Source: a virus
Length of the DNA: 23,406 nucleotides
Virus record (IMG/VR): IMGVR_UViG_3300044797_000276
Location: 1 to 23,406 of that record
Reading direction: 5' to 3' (one strand)
Numbering within the stretch: the stretch's first letter is position 1; each line of letters opens with the position of its first letter. The notes beneath the pieces were generated by a model. That model made no database searches. It saw nothing but the letters and a program-made list of their open reading frames with translations, and had not been told where the DNA came from. Made by a program: the position numbers and the translations under genes. Below are positions 6,195 to 12,558 of the stretch, piece after piece.

Positions 6195-6494
6195 TTGCAC
6201 AGGCCGCCGCGCGCCCCAGCACCCTTCGACATCCGGACATGGGCGGAGTCGATCGACGACAAGCACTTTGCGGCGATCGCCTTCGCCGAAACGCCCGGCG
6301 CCGGCGGCCGCTGGCGCGCCGTCAGTTACTTCCTCATTCTGGACAAGACGCCAGGCTGGCAGTGGCAGAGCCGGTGGCGCGACGCGCTCATCGCTCACTT
6401 CGGCCAGATGCTATGGAAAGAGCACGGCGGCCGACCTCCGGTGGTGAAAGACGATGTCAATTGGCGACGGTGGGGCGCTCCCGAAGACCGCTGA
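6195..6494 (+). CDS. Hypothetical protein with TTG start
   Basis: A TTG at 6195 with an excellent GGGAGGA four bases upstream (6184-6190) gives 99 residues. An upstream ATG at 6138 in the same frame has no ribosome site. The sequence is Trp- and Arg-rich (FDIRTWAESIDDKHFAAIAF, GRWRAVSYFLILDK, WQSRWRDALIAHFGQML). No family was recognised. It overlaps the following nuclease gene by 41 bases, so the two are probably co-translated. Confidence 0.6.
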   Translation: MHRPPRAPAPFDIRTWAESIDDKHFAAIAFAETPGAGGRWRAVSYFLILDKTPGWQWQSRWRDALIAHFGQMLWKEHGGRPPVVKDDVNWRRWGAPEDR

Positions 6495-7113
6495 AGTCAG
6501 TGAGGAACTGGCCATGCGGGCGGCCGTCACCGCCTGGGGCCGTGCCCGCTGGCCCGACTGCCGCGTCCTCCACGAGCTCGCCATGGGCGAGCGCCGAATC
6601 GACCTCGTCTTTGTCGCCCAATCCGACCTCATAGGCGTCGAGATCAAGAGCGGTCGCGATCGCCTCGACCGCCTCGACGGCCAAATGAAAGAGTACGGCC
6701 GCTACCTCCCCGAAGTGTGGGTCGCAGTGGCTCCACGCTGGCGGGACCACGAGGACGTCATCCACCGCCGCGGCAACCTGCTCGTGGTCCCCAGCACCGG
6801 TAACGCCTTCATTCAGAAGCCGGCACCAGGTGAACGCCCCTATCGGGACGAACTCGTCTGCTCCCGTGTGCTCGAGCTGCTCTGGTACGACGAGGCTGCG
6901 CGCATTGCCGTCCGCACGGACGTGGTGCCTCATCGGGTCCCCAAGCAGTTCCGCAAGGACAAACTCCTCAAGCTGCTGGCCCGGCTCTTGACTGGGAACC
7001 AAATCCTGACCGAGGTGTGCCGGGAACTGCGCGAACGCAGCCGCGCCGGCGGCTGGCGAAGCGACGCCCCGCTCCGAGAGCTCGAGGTGCCCGATGAAGT
7101 AACATCCGGCTAG
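6454..7113 (+). CDS. PD-(D/E)XK nuclease (MmcB/sce7726-like)
   Basis: The 219-residue protein contains a restriction-endonuclease-fold core: ELAMGERRIDLVFVAQ followed by IGVEIKSGRDRLDRL. Asp50 and Glu63-x-Lys65 form the D...ExK catalytic set, and the following QMKEYGRYLPEVWVAVAP matches the next strand-helix unit of MmcB and sce7726-type proteins. The C-terminal 90 residues (RVPKQFRKDKLLKLLARL onward) may form a helical DNA-binding unit. Substrate and role are unknown; repair, recombination or host DNA degradation are all possible. The start at 6454 has a weak ribosome site; the ATG at 6511 with GAGGA upstream is an alternative that avoids overlap with the preceding gene. Confidence 0.75.
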   Translation: MSIGDGGALPKTAEVSEELAMRAAVTAWGRARWPDCRVLHELAMGERRIDLVFVAQSDLIGVEIKSGRDRLDRLDGQMKEYGRYLPEVWVAVAPRWRDHEDVIHRRGNLLVVPSTGNAFIQKPAPGERPYRDELVCSRVLELLWYDEAARIAVRTDVVPHRVPKQFRKDKLLKLLARLLTGNQILTEVCRELRERSRAGGWRSDAPLRELEVPDEVTSG

Positions 7114-7142
7114 TCCCAATACGCGCCCTCGCCAACGCCGTC

Positions 7143-7359
7143 ATGGACCTCTTCGCCATCAACGGCTGGCTACCGATGGGCCGGGCGCCGGCGTCCCGGG
7201 CGCCGCTCACCGAACTGCTGCACGTGGGTCTGCGGGCGATGCGGCCACGCCTTCGAGCACCGCCGCCCCGAAGGATCGGGCGCGCGCCCGAAGTACTGCG
7301 TGCATTGCGCGCGCTATGGGAAGCCAAAAACCGCCAGGAGAGACCGTGGACGCTACTGA
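7143..7359 (+). pseudogene. Zinc-ribbon protein, frameshifted at a GGG run
   Basis: From the ATG at 7143 the frame reads MDLFAINGWLPMG...APLTELLHV and then degenerates. Removing one G from GGG (7226-7228) gives VCGRCGHAFEHRRPEGSG and PKYCVHCARYGKP, which carries two CxxC pairs, then a basic tail to the TGA at 7357-7359. The repaired product has about 71 residues and a clear treble-clef or zinc-ribbon pattern. The end overlaps the GTG start of the trigger-factor gene by 14 bases, supporting the repaired frame as the real gene. Its function is unknown; small zinc ribbons in phages often bind nucleic acid. Confidence 0.6.
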
Positions 7360-8443
7360 ACTCGTCGCTCGCCGAACCGCCTTCGGGGTCGTCTACCAGG
7401 TCACGATCCCGGCTAAAGCCATCGATGCGCAGATGACGGCACACCTCGCCAAGATGGCGCCCCGCATTTCGCTTAAGGGCTTCCGCCCCGGGCGCGTGCC
7501 GGCTTTTCACCTGCGCAAGATCTTCGGCAAGCAAGCGATGGCCGAGGTCATCGATGCGGCCGTGCGGGAGGCCAACGCCGACCTGTCCCGCGGCCGGTGG
7601 CGCGTGCTGGACGAGCCGAAGGTCACACTGCCCACCGACGAGAAGGAGCTCACGGCCGTCATGGCCGGTACGGGCGACCTCACGTACACGGTCGAACTGG
7701 AGGTATTGCCGGAGGTCGTGCCGATCGACTTCGCGACCATCCGGCTCGAGCGCAAGTACACCGAGATCACCGACGAAGTCGTCGACAAGGCCCTCACCGC
7801 GATTGCCCACCTCAACCGGCCACCGAGAGCGCCCGAGGCCACCGAGGACCCGCCGGCGGCCGCCATCGATGACGCATTTGCCAAGACGTTCGGTGCAGCA
7901 GACCTCGAGGCTCTCCGTGCCCAGATCCGAGAACGCGCCGAGATCGAGGCGGCGGTCGCCTCCCGCATGCGCCTCAAACGTGCCCTCCTGGACGTCCTTG
8001 TCGAGGCGCATACCTTCCCGGTCCCGCCCTCCCTCGTCGAGCTCGAATTCAAGACCGTCTGGGCAGCCGTCGAGGGCGACCTCCGAGAGCATAAAACCAC
8101 CTGGGAGGAGCAGGGAGCCACGGAGGCCGCTGCCCGCGAGGAGTACACGGCGGTCGCAGAGCGCCGCGTGCGCATCGGGATGATCATCACGGAAATAGGC
8201 GACCGCAACGACATCTCGGTGAGCGATGCCGAAACAGACGCCGCTGTGGCCGATGCTGCACGCCGCGTAGGCCCCGAAAACGTCCAGAACGTAATCCGGT
8301 TCTACCAGACCAACCCGCAGGGGCTGGCAAGCCTGCGCGCCCCCCTCTTCGAGGACAAGGTGGTCGATTTCATCCTGGCTCAGGCCGTTGTGGTCGACAT
8401 GCTCGTGAGCCGGGAGGAACTCCTCGCCGATGATCAGCCCTGA
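7346..8443 (+). CDS. tig: Trigger factor homologue lacking the PPIase domain
   Basis: A GTG at 7346 with AGGAGAG upstream gives 365 residues, against about 430-460 for bacterial trigger factors. Residues 1-115 are the ribosome-binding domain with the signature GFRPGRVP at 45-52, which contacts ribosomal protein L23. Residues 115-156 match the linker (LEVLPEVVPIDFATIRLERK). The sequence then passes through about 16 residues straight to IDDAFAKTFG (174 onward) and the complete C-terminal chaperone arms (VPPSLVELEF, LRAPLFEDKVVDFIL, VSREELLAD). The whole FKBP-type prolyl isomerase domain of about 95 residues is therefore missing, cleanly. The similarity to alphaproteobacterial trigger factors is strong and suggests capture from a host. 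Trigger factor folds nascent chains; a role in folding phage proteins is inference. Confidence 0.9.
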   Translation: MDATELVARRTAFGVVYQVTIPAKAIDAQMTAHLAKMAPRISLKGFRPGRVPAFHLRKIFGKQAMAEVIDAAVREANADLSRGRWRVLDEPKVTLPTDEKELTAVMAGTGDLTYTVELEVLPEVVPIDFATIRLERKYTEITDEVVDKALTAIAHLNRPPRAPEATEDPPAAAIDDAFAKTFGAADLEALRAQIRERAEIEAAVASRMRLKRALLDVLVEAHTFPVPPSLVELEFKTVWAAVEGDLREHKTTWEEQGATEAAAREEYTAVAERRVRIGMIITEIGDRNDISVSDAETDAAVADAARRVGPENVQNVIRFYQTNPQGLASLRAPLFEDKVVDFILAQAVVVDMLVSREELLADDQP

Positions 8444-8657
8444 GGCCAAGCCACCACGCTCAGACCGCCCGGGATGGCACTACCAGTACCGCGCTGGCTG
8501 CGAGTGCGAGCACTGCCCATGGCGCGCCCGTGGGCCGTGCAGGGGCCAAACACACCCTCATTGGATTGAGGTGCCAGACGCGCGCGACCGGAAAGGTATA
8601 AGCGTAACACGTATACCTTGGCCCCAAACCGTAACGTTCCGGGGTCAAAAAGGGTAA
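8430..8657 (+). CDS. Small Cys-rich hypothetical protein
   Basis: The ATG at 8430 overlaps the end of the trigger-factor gene by 14 bases. The 75 residues include RPGWHYQYRAGCECEHCPW and GPCRG, four cysteines within about 15 residues that could bind a metal. The C-terminal third covers a perfect inverted repeat (8591-8617), so the end of the gene may also serve as a regulatory site. No strong ribosome site is present, consistent with translational coupling. Function unknown. Confidence 0.55.
   Translation: MISPEAKPPRSDRPGWHYQYRAGCECEHCPWRARGPCRGQTHPHWIEVPDARDRKGISVTRIPWPQTVTFRGQKG
8591..8617. repeat. Perfect 8-bp inverted repeat AAGGTATA/TATACCTT
   Basis: AAGGTATA (8591-8598) and TATACCTT (8610-8617) flank an 11-base centre. 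The AT-rich arms stand out in this GC-rich DNA. The spacing suits a dimeric regulator or an RNA hairpin. It lies in the last codons of the small Cys-rich gene and before the packaging block. Confidence 0.45.
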
Positions 8658-8674
8658 AACAGCGGGCCTAGAAA

Positions 8675-8757
8675 GGGGATGAAAACATCCCAAAAATGTC
8701 CCCATTTCCGACCGGGCCGTCACAATCACACGGGAGGATTTGGGTAAAACTCTCCCG
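8675..8757. promoter_or_regulatory. Hairpins in the 191-bp gap before the packaging genes
   Basis: GGGATG (8676-8681) and CATCCC (8686-8691) form a perfect 6-bp stem with an AAAA loop; GGGGA/TCCCC (8675-8679, 8699-8703) is an alternative pairing. A second stem, CGGGAG (8731-8736) with CTCCCG (8752-8757), follows. Two GGGTAAAAC copies (8652-8660, 8742-8750) flank this region. No convincing -35/-10 pair was found. The gap probably carries the control signals for the late genes, by position only. Confidence 0.35.
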
Positions 8758-8848
8758 GCTGCCGCTAGCATTTGACAACTAAAACCGAACGGGAGCACAT
8801 TTCCGCCTCACTCCGCCTGATCAAGAGCTTACTGGCCAGAGTATCTCC

Positions 8849-9340
8849 ATGACGACGCCGACCGCGCCCCGCCTGCCAAAGGGCCCAGCACCAGGCACCC
8901 ACCGCCGACAGGCCAACATCCTCACTCGCCGTAAAGCCGCCGAGCTCATGGCCAAGGGCGAAAGCCCGCTCGATGGCCTCATGGACGAAGTCCGTTGGTG
9001 GAAGCGCGAGATCACCCAGCTCGAGGCCACCATGCGCGCGGAGATGGCCAAGAAGGGCGTGGCCAGCATCCTGGCGCTCGACCGCGAAGGCGTCGTCCTC
9101 AACTTCTTCGAGTCGAAGAAGGAATACCGGGCCTGCTGCATGGCCGCGGCCACCTGGGTGCACCCGCGGCTTACACCGGAGAAGCCGGGCCCAGGCACCG
9201 GCGGCGTCAGCGCGCACGACCTAAGCCAGCTAACCGACACCGAACTCGACCAGCTGGTCAGGGTCGGCCGCAAGATCGCCAACGCGCACGGTAGCGACCA
9301 GGCCGCAGCAGCAGCGCCCCATGAGCCTGCAAAGCGATAA
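8849..9340 (+). CDS. Probable terminase small subunit
   Basis: The 163-residue protein lies directly before the large terminase and overlaps it by 20 bases, the usual place for the small subunit, which selects the DNA to be packaged. Residues about 20-70 contain a helical, basic segment (THRRQANILTRRKAAELMAK) that may correspond to the DNA-binding helix-turn-helix, and residues 85-125 an oligomerisation-like stretch. No decisive motif is seen, so the call depends on position. The ribosome site is weak (AGAG). A structural or unrelated function remains possible. Confidence 0.5.
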   Translation: MTTPTAPRLPKGPAPGTHRRQANILTRRKAAELMAKGESPLDGLMDEVRWWKREITQLEATMRAEMAKKGVASILALDREGVVLNFFESKKEYRACCMAAATWVHPRLTPEKPGPGTGGVSAHDLSQLTDTELDQLVRVGRKIANAHGSDQAAAAAPHEPAKR

Positions 9341-10937
9341 CGACGTCGACGTCCCCGACGAAGAGATCGAGGCGCTAGGCAAGGCCGCCTGGGCCCTGGA
9401 GCGCCTCCCAGAGCTCGAGGCGGAAGTCTACCGCCGCCAAATGGAGGGTGAGCGCCGGCGCCTATCGGTGCACGGCGACGAAATCCGGGAGCGATGCAAG
9501 AGCCTGCGCCACTACATTGCGGAAGCGTGGCCTGTGATCGAGCCGACCACGCCCTACGTCTACGGCTGGCACCACGACGCCGTCAGCGAGCACCTCGAGG
9601 CCGTCACCCGGGGCGAGATCCAGCGCTTGCAGATAAATATGCCCCCCGGTTGCATGAAGAGTCTGATCGCCTCGGTGCTCTTCGAGACCTGGGAGTGGGG
9701 CCCAGCCGGCAAGCCAGGCCTGCGGTACCTGACCACGTCGTACAAGGCCGACTACGCCAAGCGCGACAGCGGCAAGCACCGCGACCTGGTGCTCAGCGAG
9801 TGGTACCAGACGCTGTGGCCGCACATCGTGCTCGAGAACGACAACGCTGCCAATTTCCAAAACACGTTCAAGGGCGGCCGTCGGGCCGTCCCGTTCCAGT
9901 CTCTGACTGCGGGCCGCGGCAACCGCCTGGTGATCGATGACCCGCACTCCACCGAGCAGGTGGAGAGCAAGACCCAGCTGCTGCGCGCGCGCCGCATATT
10001 CCGGGAATCCGCAACCAGCCGCCTCAACGACCCCGCGCGGGACGCGATCATCGTGATCATGCACAGGCTGCACAACCAGGACGTCTGCGCGGTGATCGAG
10101 GAGCTCGGTCTGCCCTACACGAAGCTGATCCTGCCCATGGAGTACGAACCGAAGTCGGTCGTTTATTCCAAATACTACAAGGACCCGAGGGAGGAGAAAG
10201 GTGAGTTGCTGTTCCCTGACTTCATCCCGCGCGAGACCGTCGAGAAGAACAAGATCGAACTGGGCTCACATGCCTACGCGACCCAGTATCAGCAACAGGC
10301 CAGCCCGCGCGAAGGAACGCTCTTCAAACGCCACTGGTTCAAGATCGTGGATGCGGTCCCCGCCCGCGTGCGCGCCCGCGTGCGCCGCTGGGACCTGGCC
10401 TCAAGCGAGGAGGCGGGTGACTGGACCGCCGGCGTGCGCATGGTCGCCTCGCTGGATGGCGAGTATTACATCGAGGACGTCATGCGCTTCCGGGAGCTCG
10501 GCGCCCACGTCCACGCCACGATCAAGACCACGAGCGTCACCGACCAGACCTGGGGCGTCTGCCATGTGGTGGTCCCGCAGGATCCAGGCCAGGCCGGCAA
10601 GGACCAGGTGGCCGCCTACATCAAGGAGAACGCGGGCATTCGGATCAGCGCTGAGCGCGAGACCGGTAGCAAGATCACACGCGCCGAGCCCTTCGCGGCC
10701 CAGTGCGAGGCCGGCAACGTTTACCTCGTGCGCGGTGCCTGGAACGAGGCCTTCATCGACGAACTGTGCAAGATCAACCCCGCCACCATCAACGCGATCG
10801 AGACCGACCAGATGGATGCGGCCGCGGGCGCCTTTAACAAGTTGCTCTCCCTGAAAGGATTCCAGGCGACCCAGGAAATGGTCGACGAAGTCAACCGAAT
10901 CGGGCGAATGCAGCAGATGATGCGGAGGCCAACATGA
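9321..10937 (+). CDS. terL: Phage terminase large subunit
   Basis: The 538-residue protein is the packaging motor and nuclease. The ATPase has a Walker A-like INMPPGCMKSLI at about 105-116 (the usual form is MPPRHGKS) and a Walker B, LVIDDPH, at about 203-209; MHRLHNQDV lies in the coupling-motif area. The RNase H-like nuclease domain starts at RRWDLASSEE (Asp358), continues with VVVPQDPGQAGKDQ and ends with ETDQMDAAAGAFN, giving the three expected acidic positions. Its length is normal for the gp17-like family. It docks on the portal during packaging. The next small gene overlaps its stop as ATGA. Confidence 0.95.
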   Translation: MSLQSDNDVDVPDEEIEALGKAAWALERLPELEAEVYRRQMEGERRRLSVHGDEIRERCKSLRHYIAEAWPVIEPTTPYVYGWHHDAVSEHLEAVTRGEIQRLQINMPPGCMKSLIASVLFETWEWGPAGKPGLRYLTTSYKADYAKRDSGKHRDLVLSEWYQTLWPHIVLENDNAANFQNTFKGGRRAVPFQSLTAGRGNRLVIDDPHSTEQVESKTQLLRARRIFRESATSRLNDPARDAIIVIMHRLHNQDVCAVIEELGLPYTKLILPMEYEPKSVVYSKYYKDPREEKGELLFPDFIPRETVEKNKIELGSHAYATQYQQQASPREGTLFKRHWFKIVDAVPARVRARVRRWDLASSEEAGDWTAGVRMVASLDGEYYIEDVMRFRELGAHVHATIKTTSVTDQTWGVCHVVVPQDPGQAGKDQVAAYIKENAGIRISAERETGSKITRAEPFAAQCEAGNVYLVRGAWNEAFIDELCKINPATINAIETDQMDAAAGAFNKLLSLKGFQATQEMVDEVNRIGRMQQMMRRPT

Positions 10938-11089
10938 AGAAGCCCAAGACCGAAGGCGAACTGCGCGCCGAAAACGCAGCCCTCAGGCGCCGGCTGATGG
11001 AGACGACCGCGGTCCACCGCCGACCCGAGCCGCTCAAGTTGGACCCGAAGGCGCTCGATCGGTTCCGGCGCCCTTACGAAGGCCAGTGA
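10934..11089 (+). CDS. Small coiled-coil-like protein (51 aa)
   Basis: An ATG at 10934 overlaps the terminase stop as ATGA and has GGAGG five bases upstream, inside the terminase gene. The 51 residues begin MKKPKTEGELRAENAALRRR, a short heptad-like helix, followed by a Pro/Arg-rich tail. No family was recognised. The ribosome site and coupling make expression likely; it may assist packaging or head assembly, by position only. Confidence 0.65.
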   Translation: MKKPKTEGELRAENAALRRRLMETTAVHRRPEPLKLDPKALDRFRRPYEGQ

Positions 11090-11092
11090 CCG

Positions 11093-11305
11093 GTGCCCGA
11101 GTTCAAGTTATTCGGTGGTCCGCACCACGGACGCATCACGCAGAGCCTGGACCCATTCCAGATCGAGACGTGGATGGTGCCACGCATGGGCTCCAAAGGC
11201 CTCGAGTACGATGTGTACACGCGCCGTGAATGTGACGACATTTATTACTTTGCCCACGAAGGCTTAGCCGACTCGGATGCCGAGCGTCTCTTGAGGAGTG
11301 CCTGA
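11093..11305 (+). CDS. Hypothetical protein (70 aa), GTG start
   Basis: A GTG at 11093, three bases after the preceding stop, gives MPEFKLFGGPHHGRITQSLD, then an acidic YDVYTRRECDDIYYFAHEG segment. The FGGPHHG turn followed by a Tyr-rich strand pattern is seen in small phage proteins of unknown function. The ribosome site is weak (CCAGTGACC). Not otherwise recognised. Confidence 0.6.
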   Translation: MPEFKLFGGPHHGRITQSLDPFQIETWMVPRMGSKGLEYDVYTRRECDDIYYFAHEGLADSDAERLLRSA

Positions 11306-11311
11306 AGCCGG

Positions 11312-11347
11312 GCAATAAATATGGAAGCACGGGAGCAATAAATATGG
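11312..11347 (+). repeat. Duplicated start region GCAATAAATATGG with mini-ORF
   Basis: GCAATAAATATGG occurs at 11312-11324 and again at 11335-11347, 23 bases apart. The second copy contains the ATG of the next gene (11344). The first contains an ATG opening a six-codon frame (MEAREQ, stop at 11339-11341) that ends just before the true start. It may be a small duplication of a translation start, or a leader peptide. Confidence 0.5.
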
Positions 11348-11607
11348 CCGAAGCCGACGCCGCGATCGCTACCGCCACCGATCCAAAGAACTTCCCGCGC
11401 TGGGCCCAGGCCTGTCCCAAGTCGTTCAACTTGCTGCAGCGCTCCTTGGCGGACGGCGTGGTCGCCATGAGCAAGGCGCAACTCAGTCCGCAGCAGTCCC
11501 AGATGATGACGGCAGCCATCGCGCAGGTCGCGACCATGTGCTGGGCCGCGGGCCGCGCCTCCGTGAAGGAAGGCCGTGAGAACGGGCTGGCTGACGAGCT
11601 GGGCTGA
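11344..11607 (+). CDS. Hypothetical protein (87 aa)
   Basis: The ATG at 11344 has GGGAG eight bases upstream. The protein is helical and Ala/Gln-rich (SFNLLQRSLADGVVAMSKAQ, AAIAQVATMCWAAGRASVKE). No domain was recognised. Its stop overlaps the next start as TGATG. It belongs to a series of tiny genes between terminase and portal that may encode packaging or assembly helpers. Confidence 0.65.
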   Translation: MAEADAAIATATDPKNFPRWAQACPKSFNLLQRSLADGVVAMSKAQLSPQQSQMMTAAIAQVATMCWAAGRASVKEGRENGLADELG

Positions 11608-11771
11608 TGGCACAGCAGCCGGATGAGCGTGAGGTCTTTAGGGTCGCCTTCGACATCCGCCGCGAGCGGGAGAAGTTGAGCGAGCACCTGTCGTGGAAAG
11701 AGGCGATGAAGATCGCACGGGAGAAAATCAGTGCAGCCGCACGGAGTAAAGCTGCCGAAGGACCGGCGTGA
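11607..11771 (+). CDS. Hypothetical protein (54 aa)
   Basis: The ATG at 11607 overlaps the previous stop as TGATG, so it probably depends on coupling. The 54 residues are strongly charged and helical (EVFRVAFDIRRERE, SWKEAMKIAREKISAAARSK). Function unknown. Its 3' end overlaps the next reading frame by 41 bases. Confidence 0.55.
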   Translation: MAQQPDEREVFRVAFDIRREREKLSEHLSWKEAMKIAREKISAAARSKAAEGPA

Positions 11772-11907
11772 TCAGCTCGCGCGGCTGGCTTTTGAAATGT
11801 TCAATGCCGGCAAAACACGGAGCGAGATCGAGGCCGAGCTTGACCTCTCGCTGCCGACCGTGCGCAACTTGATAAACTTCGGCAGGCATTTGGTGGAGAA
11901 TGGTTGA
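11731..11907 (+). CDS. Small helix-turn-helix protein (58 aa), GTG start
   Basis: A GTG at 11731 with GGGAG about eight bases upstream gives 58 residues. RRDQLARLAFEMFNAGKTRS followed by EIEAELDLSLPTVRNLINFG is a clear helix-turn-helix pattern: a helix, the SEIEAEL turn helix, and TVRNLINFG as recognition helix, as in homeodomain-like or resolvase-like modules. It overlaps both neighbours. A small DNA-binding protein near the terminase could be regulatory or assist DNA selection; neither is shown. Confidence 0.6.
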   Translation: MQPHGVKLPKDRRDQLARLAFEMFNAGKTRSEIEAELDLSLPTVRNLINFGRHLVENG

Positions 11908-12124
11908 TCGCGCCGACTTCGAGATGCGGATCGCGAAGGCGCTTTACAGTGGCTGGTGGCGGCGGGCTGGGAACAAGTGGCAGGAGACCGCGGTGCGCGA
12001 GGAGTGGACCGCCCGGGCGCTCAAGAAGGCCACCCAGATCGCCGACCGGCTGCCGGGGCTGTTCCGGCAGGACGTGATCGAAGTTCCAGGAACCGGAACG
12101 GCTGGCGGGCTGTTTCCACTCTGA
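11900..12124 (+). CDS. Hypothetical protein (74 aa)
   Basis: The ATG at 11900 overlaps the end of the preceding gene by 8 bases, with GGTGGAGA immediately upstream. The protein is Trp- and Arg-rich in its first half (MRIAKALYSGWWRRAG, WTARALKKATQIADRLPGLF) and ends in a Gly/Thr-rich tail. No family recognised. Confidence 0.55.
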   Translation: MVDRADFEMRIAKALYSGWWRRAGNKWQETAVREEWTARALKKATQIADRLPGLFRQDVIEVPGTGTAGGLFPL

Positions 12125-12164
12125 GCGAGCCGCAAAGGCCGCCGTAACCCCGAGAGGAAACGCT

Positions 12165-12311
12165 ATGAGCAACTATCAAGGCAAACCGGTGACCGTGGTC
12201 CGCAACGCCCAGCAAGGCGACCCGAACTTCGATGGTTCCAAGGCGCAGGTGATCATCAAGAACGCCGACGGCAGCCAGAACACCGTGCTGAAGACGGACG
12301 TGCAGACCTGA
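12165..12311 (+). CDS. Hypothetical protein (48 aa)
   Basis: The ATG at 12165 has GAGAGGAAACGCT upstream, an acceptable ribosome site. The 48 residues (MSNYQGKPVTVVRNAQQGDP ... VIIKNADGSQNTVLKTDVQT) alternate hydrophobic and polar residues and suggest a small beta-rich protein. Function unknown. It is the last rightward gene before the leftward tRNA cassette. Confidence 0.6.
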   Translation: MSNYQGKPVTVVRNAQQGDPNFDGSKAQVIIKNADGSQNTVLKTDVQT

Positions 12312-12312
12312 G

Positions 12313-12340
12313 AAAAAAGCGGGGAGATCGTCGCTCCCGC
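12313..12340 (-). terminator. Intrinsic terminator after tRNA-Asn
   Basis: Read on the minus strand, GCGGGAG (12340-12334) pairs with CTCCCCGC (12326-12319, one bulged base) and is followed by six T (12318-12313). It lies about 60 bases downstream of the tRNA on the same strand and ends the leftward unit just before the stop of the convergent small gene. Confidence 0.75.
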
Positions 12341-12382
12341 ACAGCATCCTTCCCGCTCGCAATCTCCGGACGGCTGTGCGGG
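12336..12382. repeat. Perfect 10-bp inverted repeat overlapping the terminator
   Basis: CCCGCACAGC (12336-12345) and GCTGTGCGGG (12373-12382) are perfectly complementary, with a 27-base spacer. The left arm uses five bases of the terminator stem, so the two structures exclude each other. It lies just after the tRNA 3' end (12401) on the minus strand and might act in processing or readthrough control. Confidence 0.5.
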
Positions 12383-12400
12383 GCCGCCCGGTGAACGAAC

Positions 12401-12477
12401 TGGCTGCGTAGAGAGGGCTCAAACCTCTGACCCCGCCGGTTAACAGCCGACTGCTCTACCAGCTGAGCTACTACGCA
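12401..12477 (-). tRNA. tRNA-Asn (anticodon GUU) with encoded CCA
   Basis: On the minus strand a complete cloverleaf folds from 12477. The acceptor TGCGTAG pairs with CTACGCA, the D arm is GCTC/GAGC with a loop containing GG, the anticodon stem GTCGG/CCGGC holds the loop CTGTTAA with anticodon GTT, and the T arm is AGAGG/CCTCT. The discriminator G and an encoded CCA (12403-12401) follow. U1-A72 and G73 agree with tRNA-Asn. The T loop reads TTTGAGC, with T in place of the usual C56, which weakens one tertiary contact. Phage tRNAs usually supplement host decoding. It lies opposite to all surrounding structural genes. Confidence 0.93.
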
Positions 12478-12558
12478 ATCGTGGGGCCAGTCGACCATAA
12501 TTCCGCAAAAGGGCGCTGATCACGCAGGCTGGATGTAACGTGCCGTCACGCCGTCCGG

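Noticed and set aside
7143-7436. 97-codon reading from the ATG at 7143 without a frameshift
   Set aside because: The C-terminal part is Arg/Pro/Ser-rich shuffled sequence running deep into the trigger-factor gene; the one-base-shorter frame gives a proper zinc ribbon.
6968-8449. 493-codon open frame on the minus strand opposite the trigger factor
   Set aside because: It is the antisense of a clearly recognised gene and arises from high GC; no domain or ribosome site supports it.
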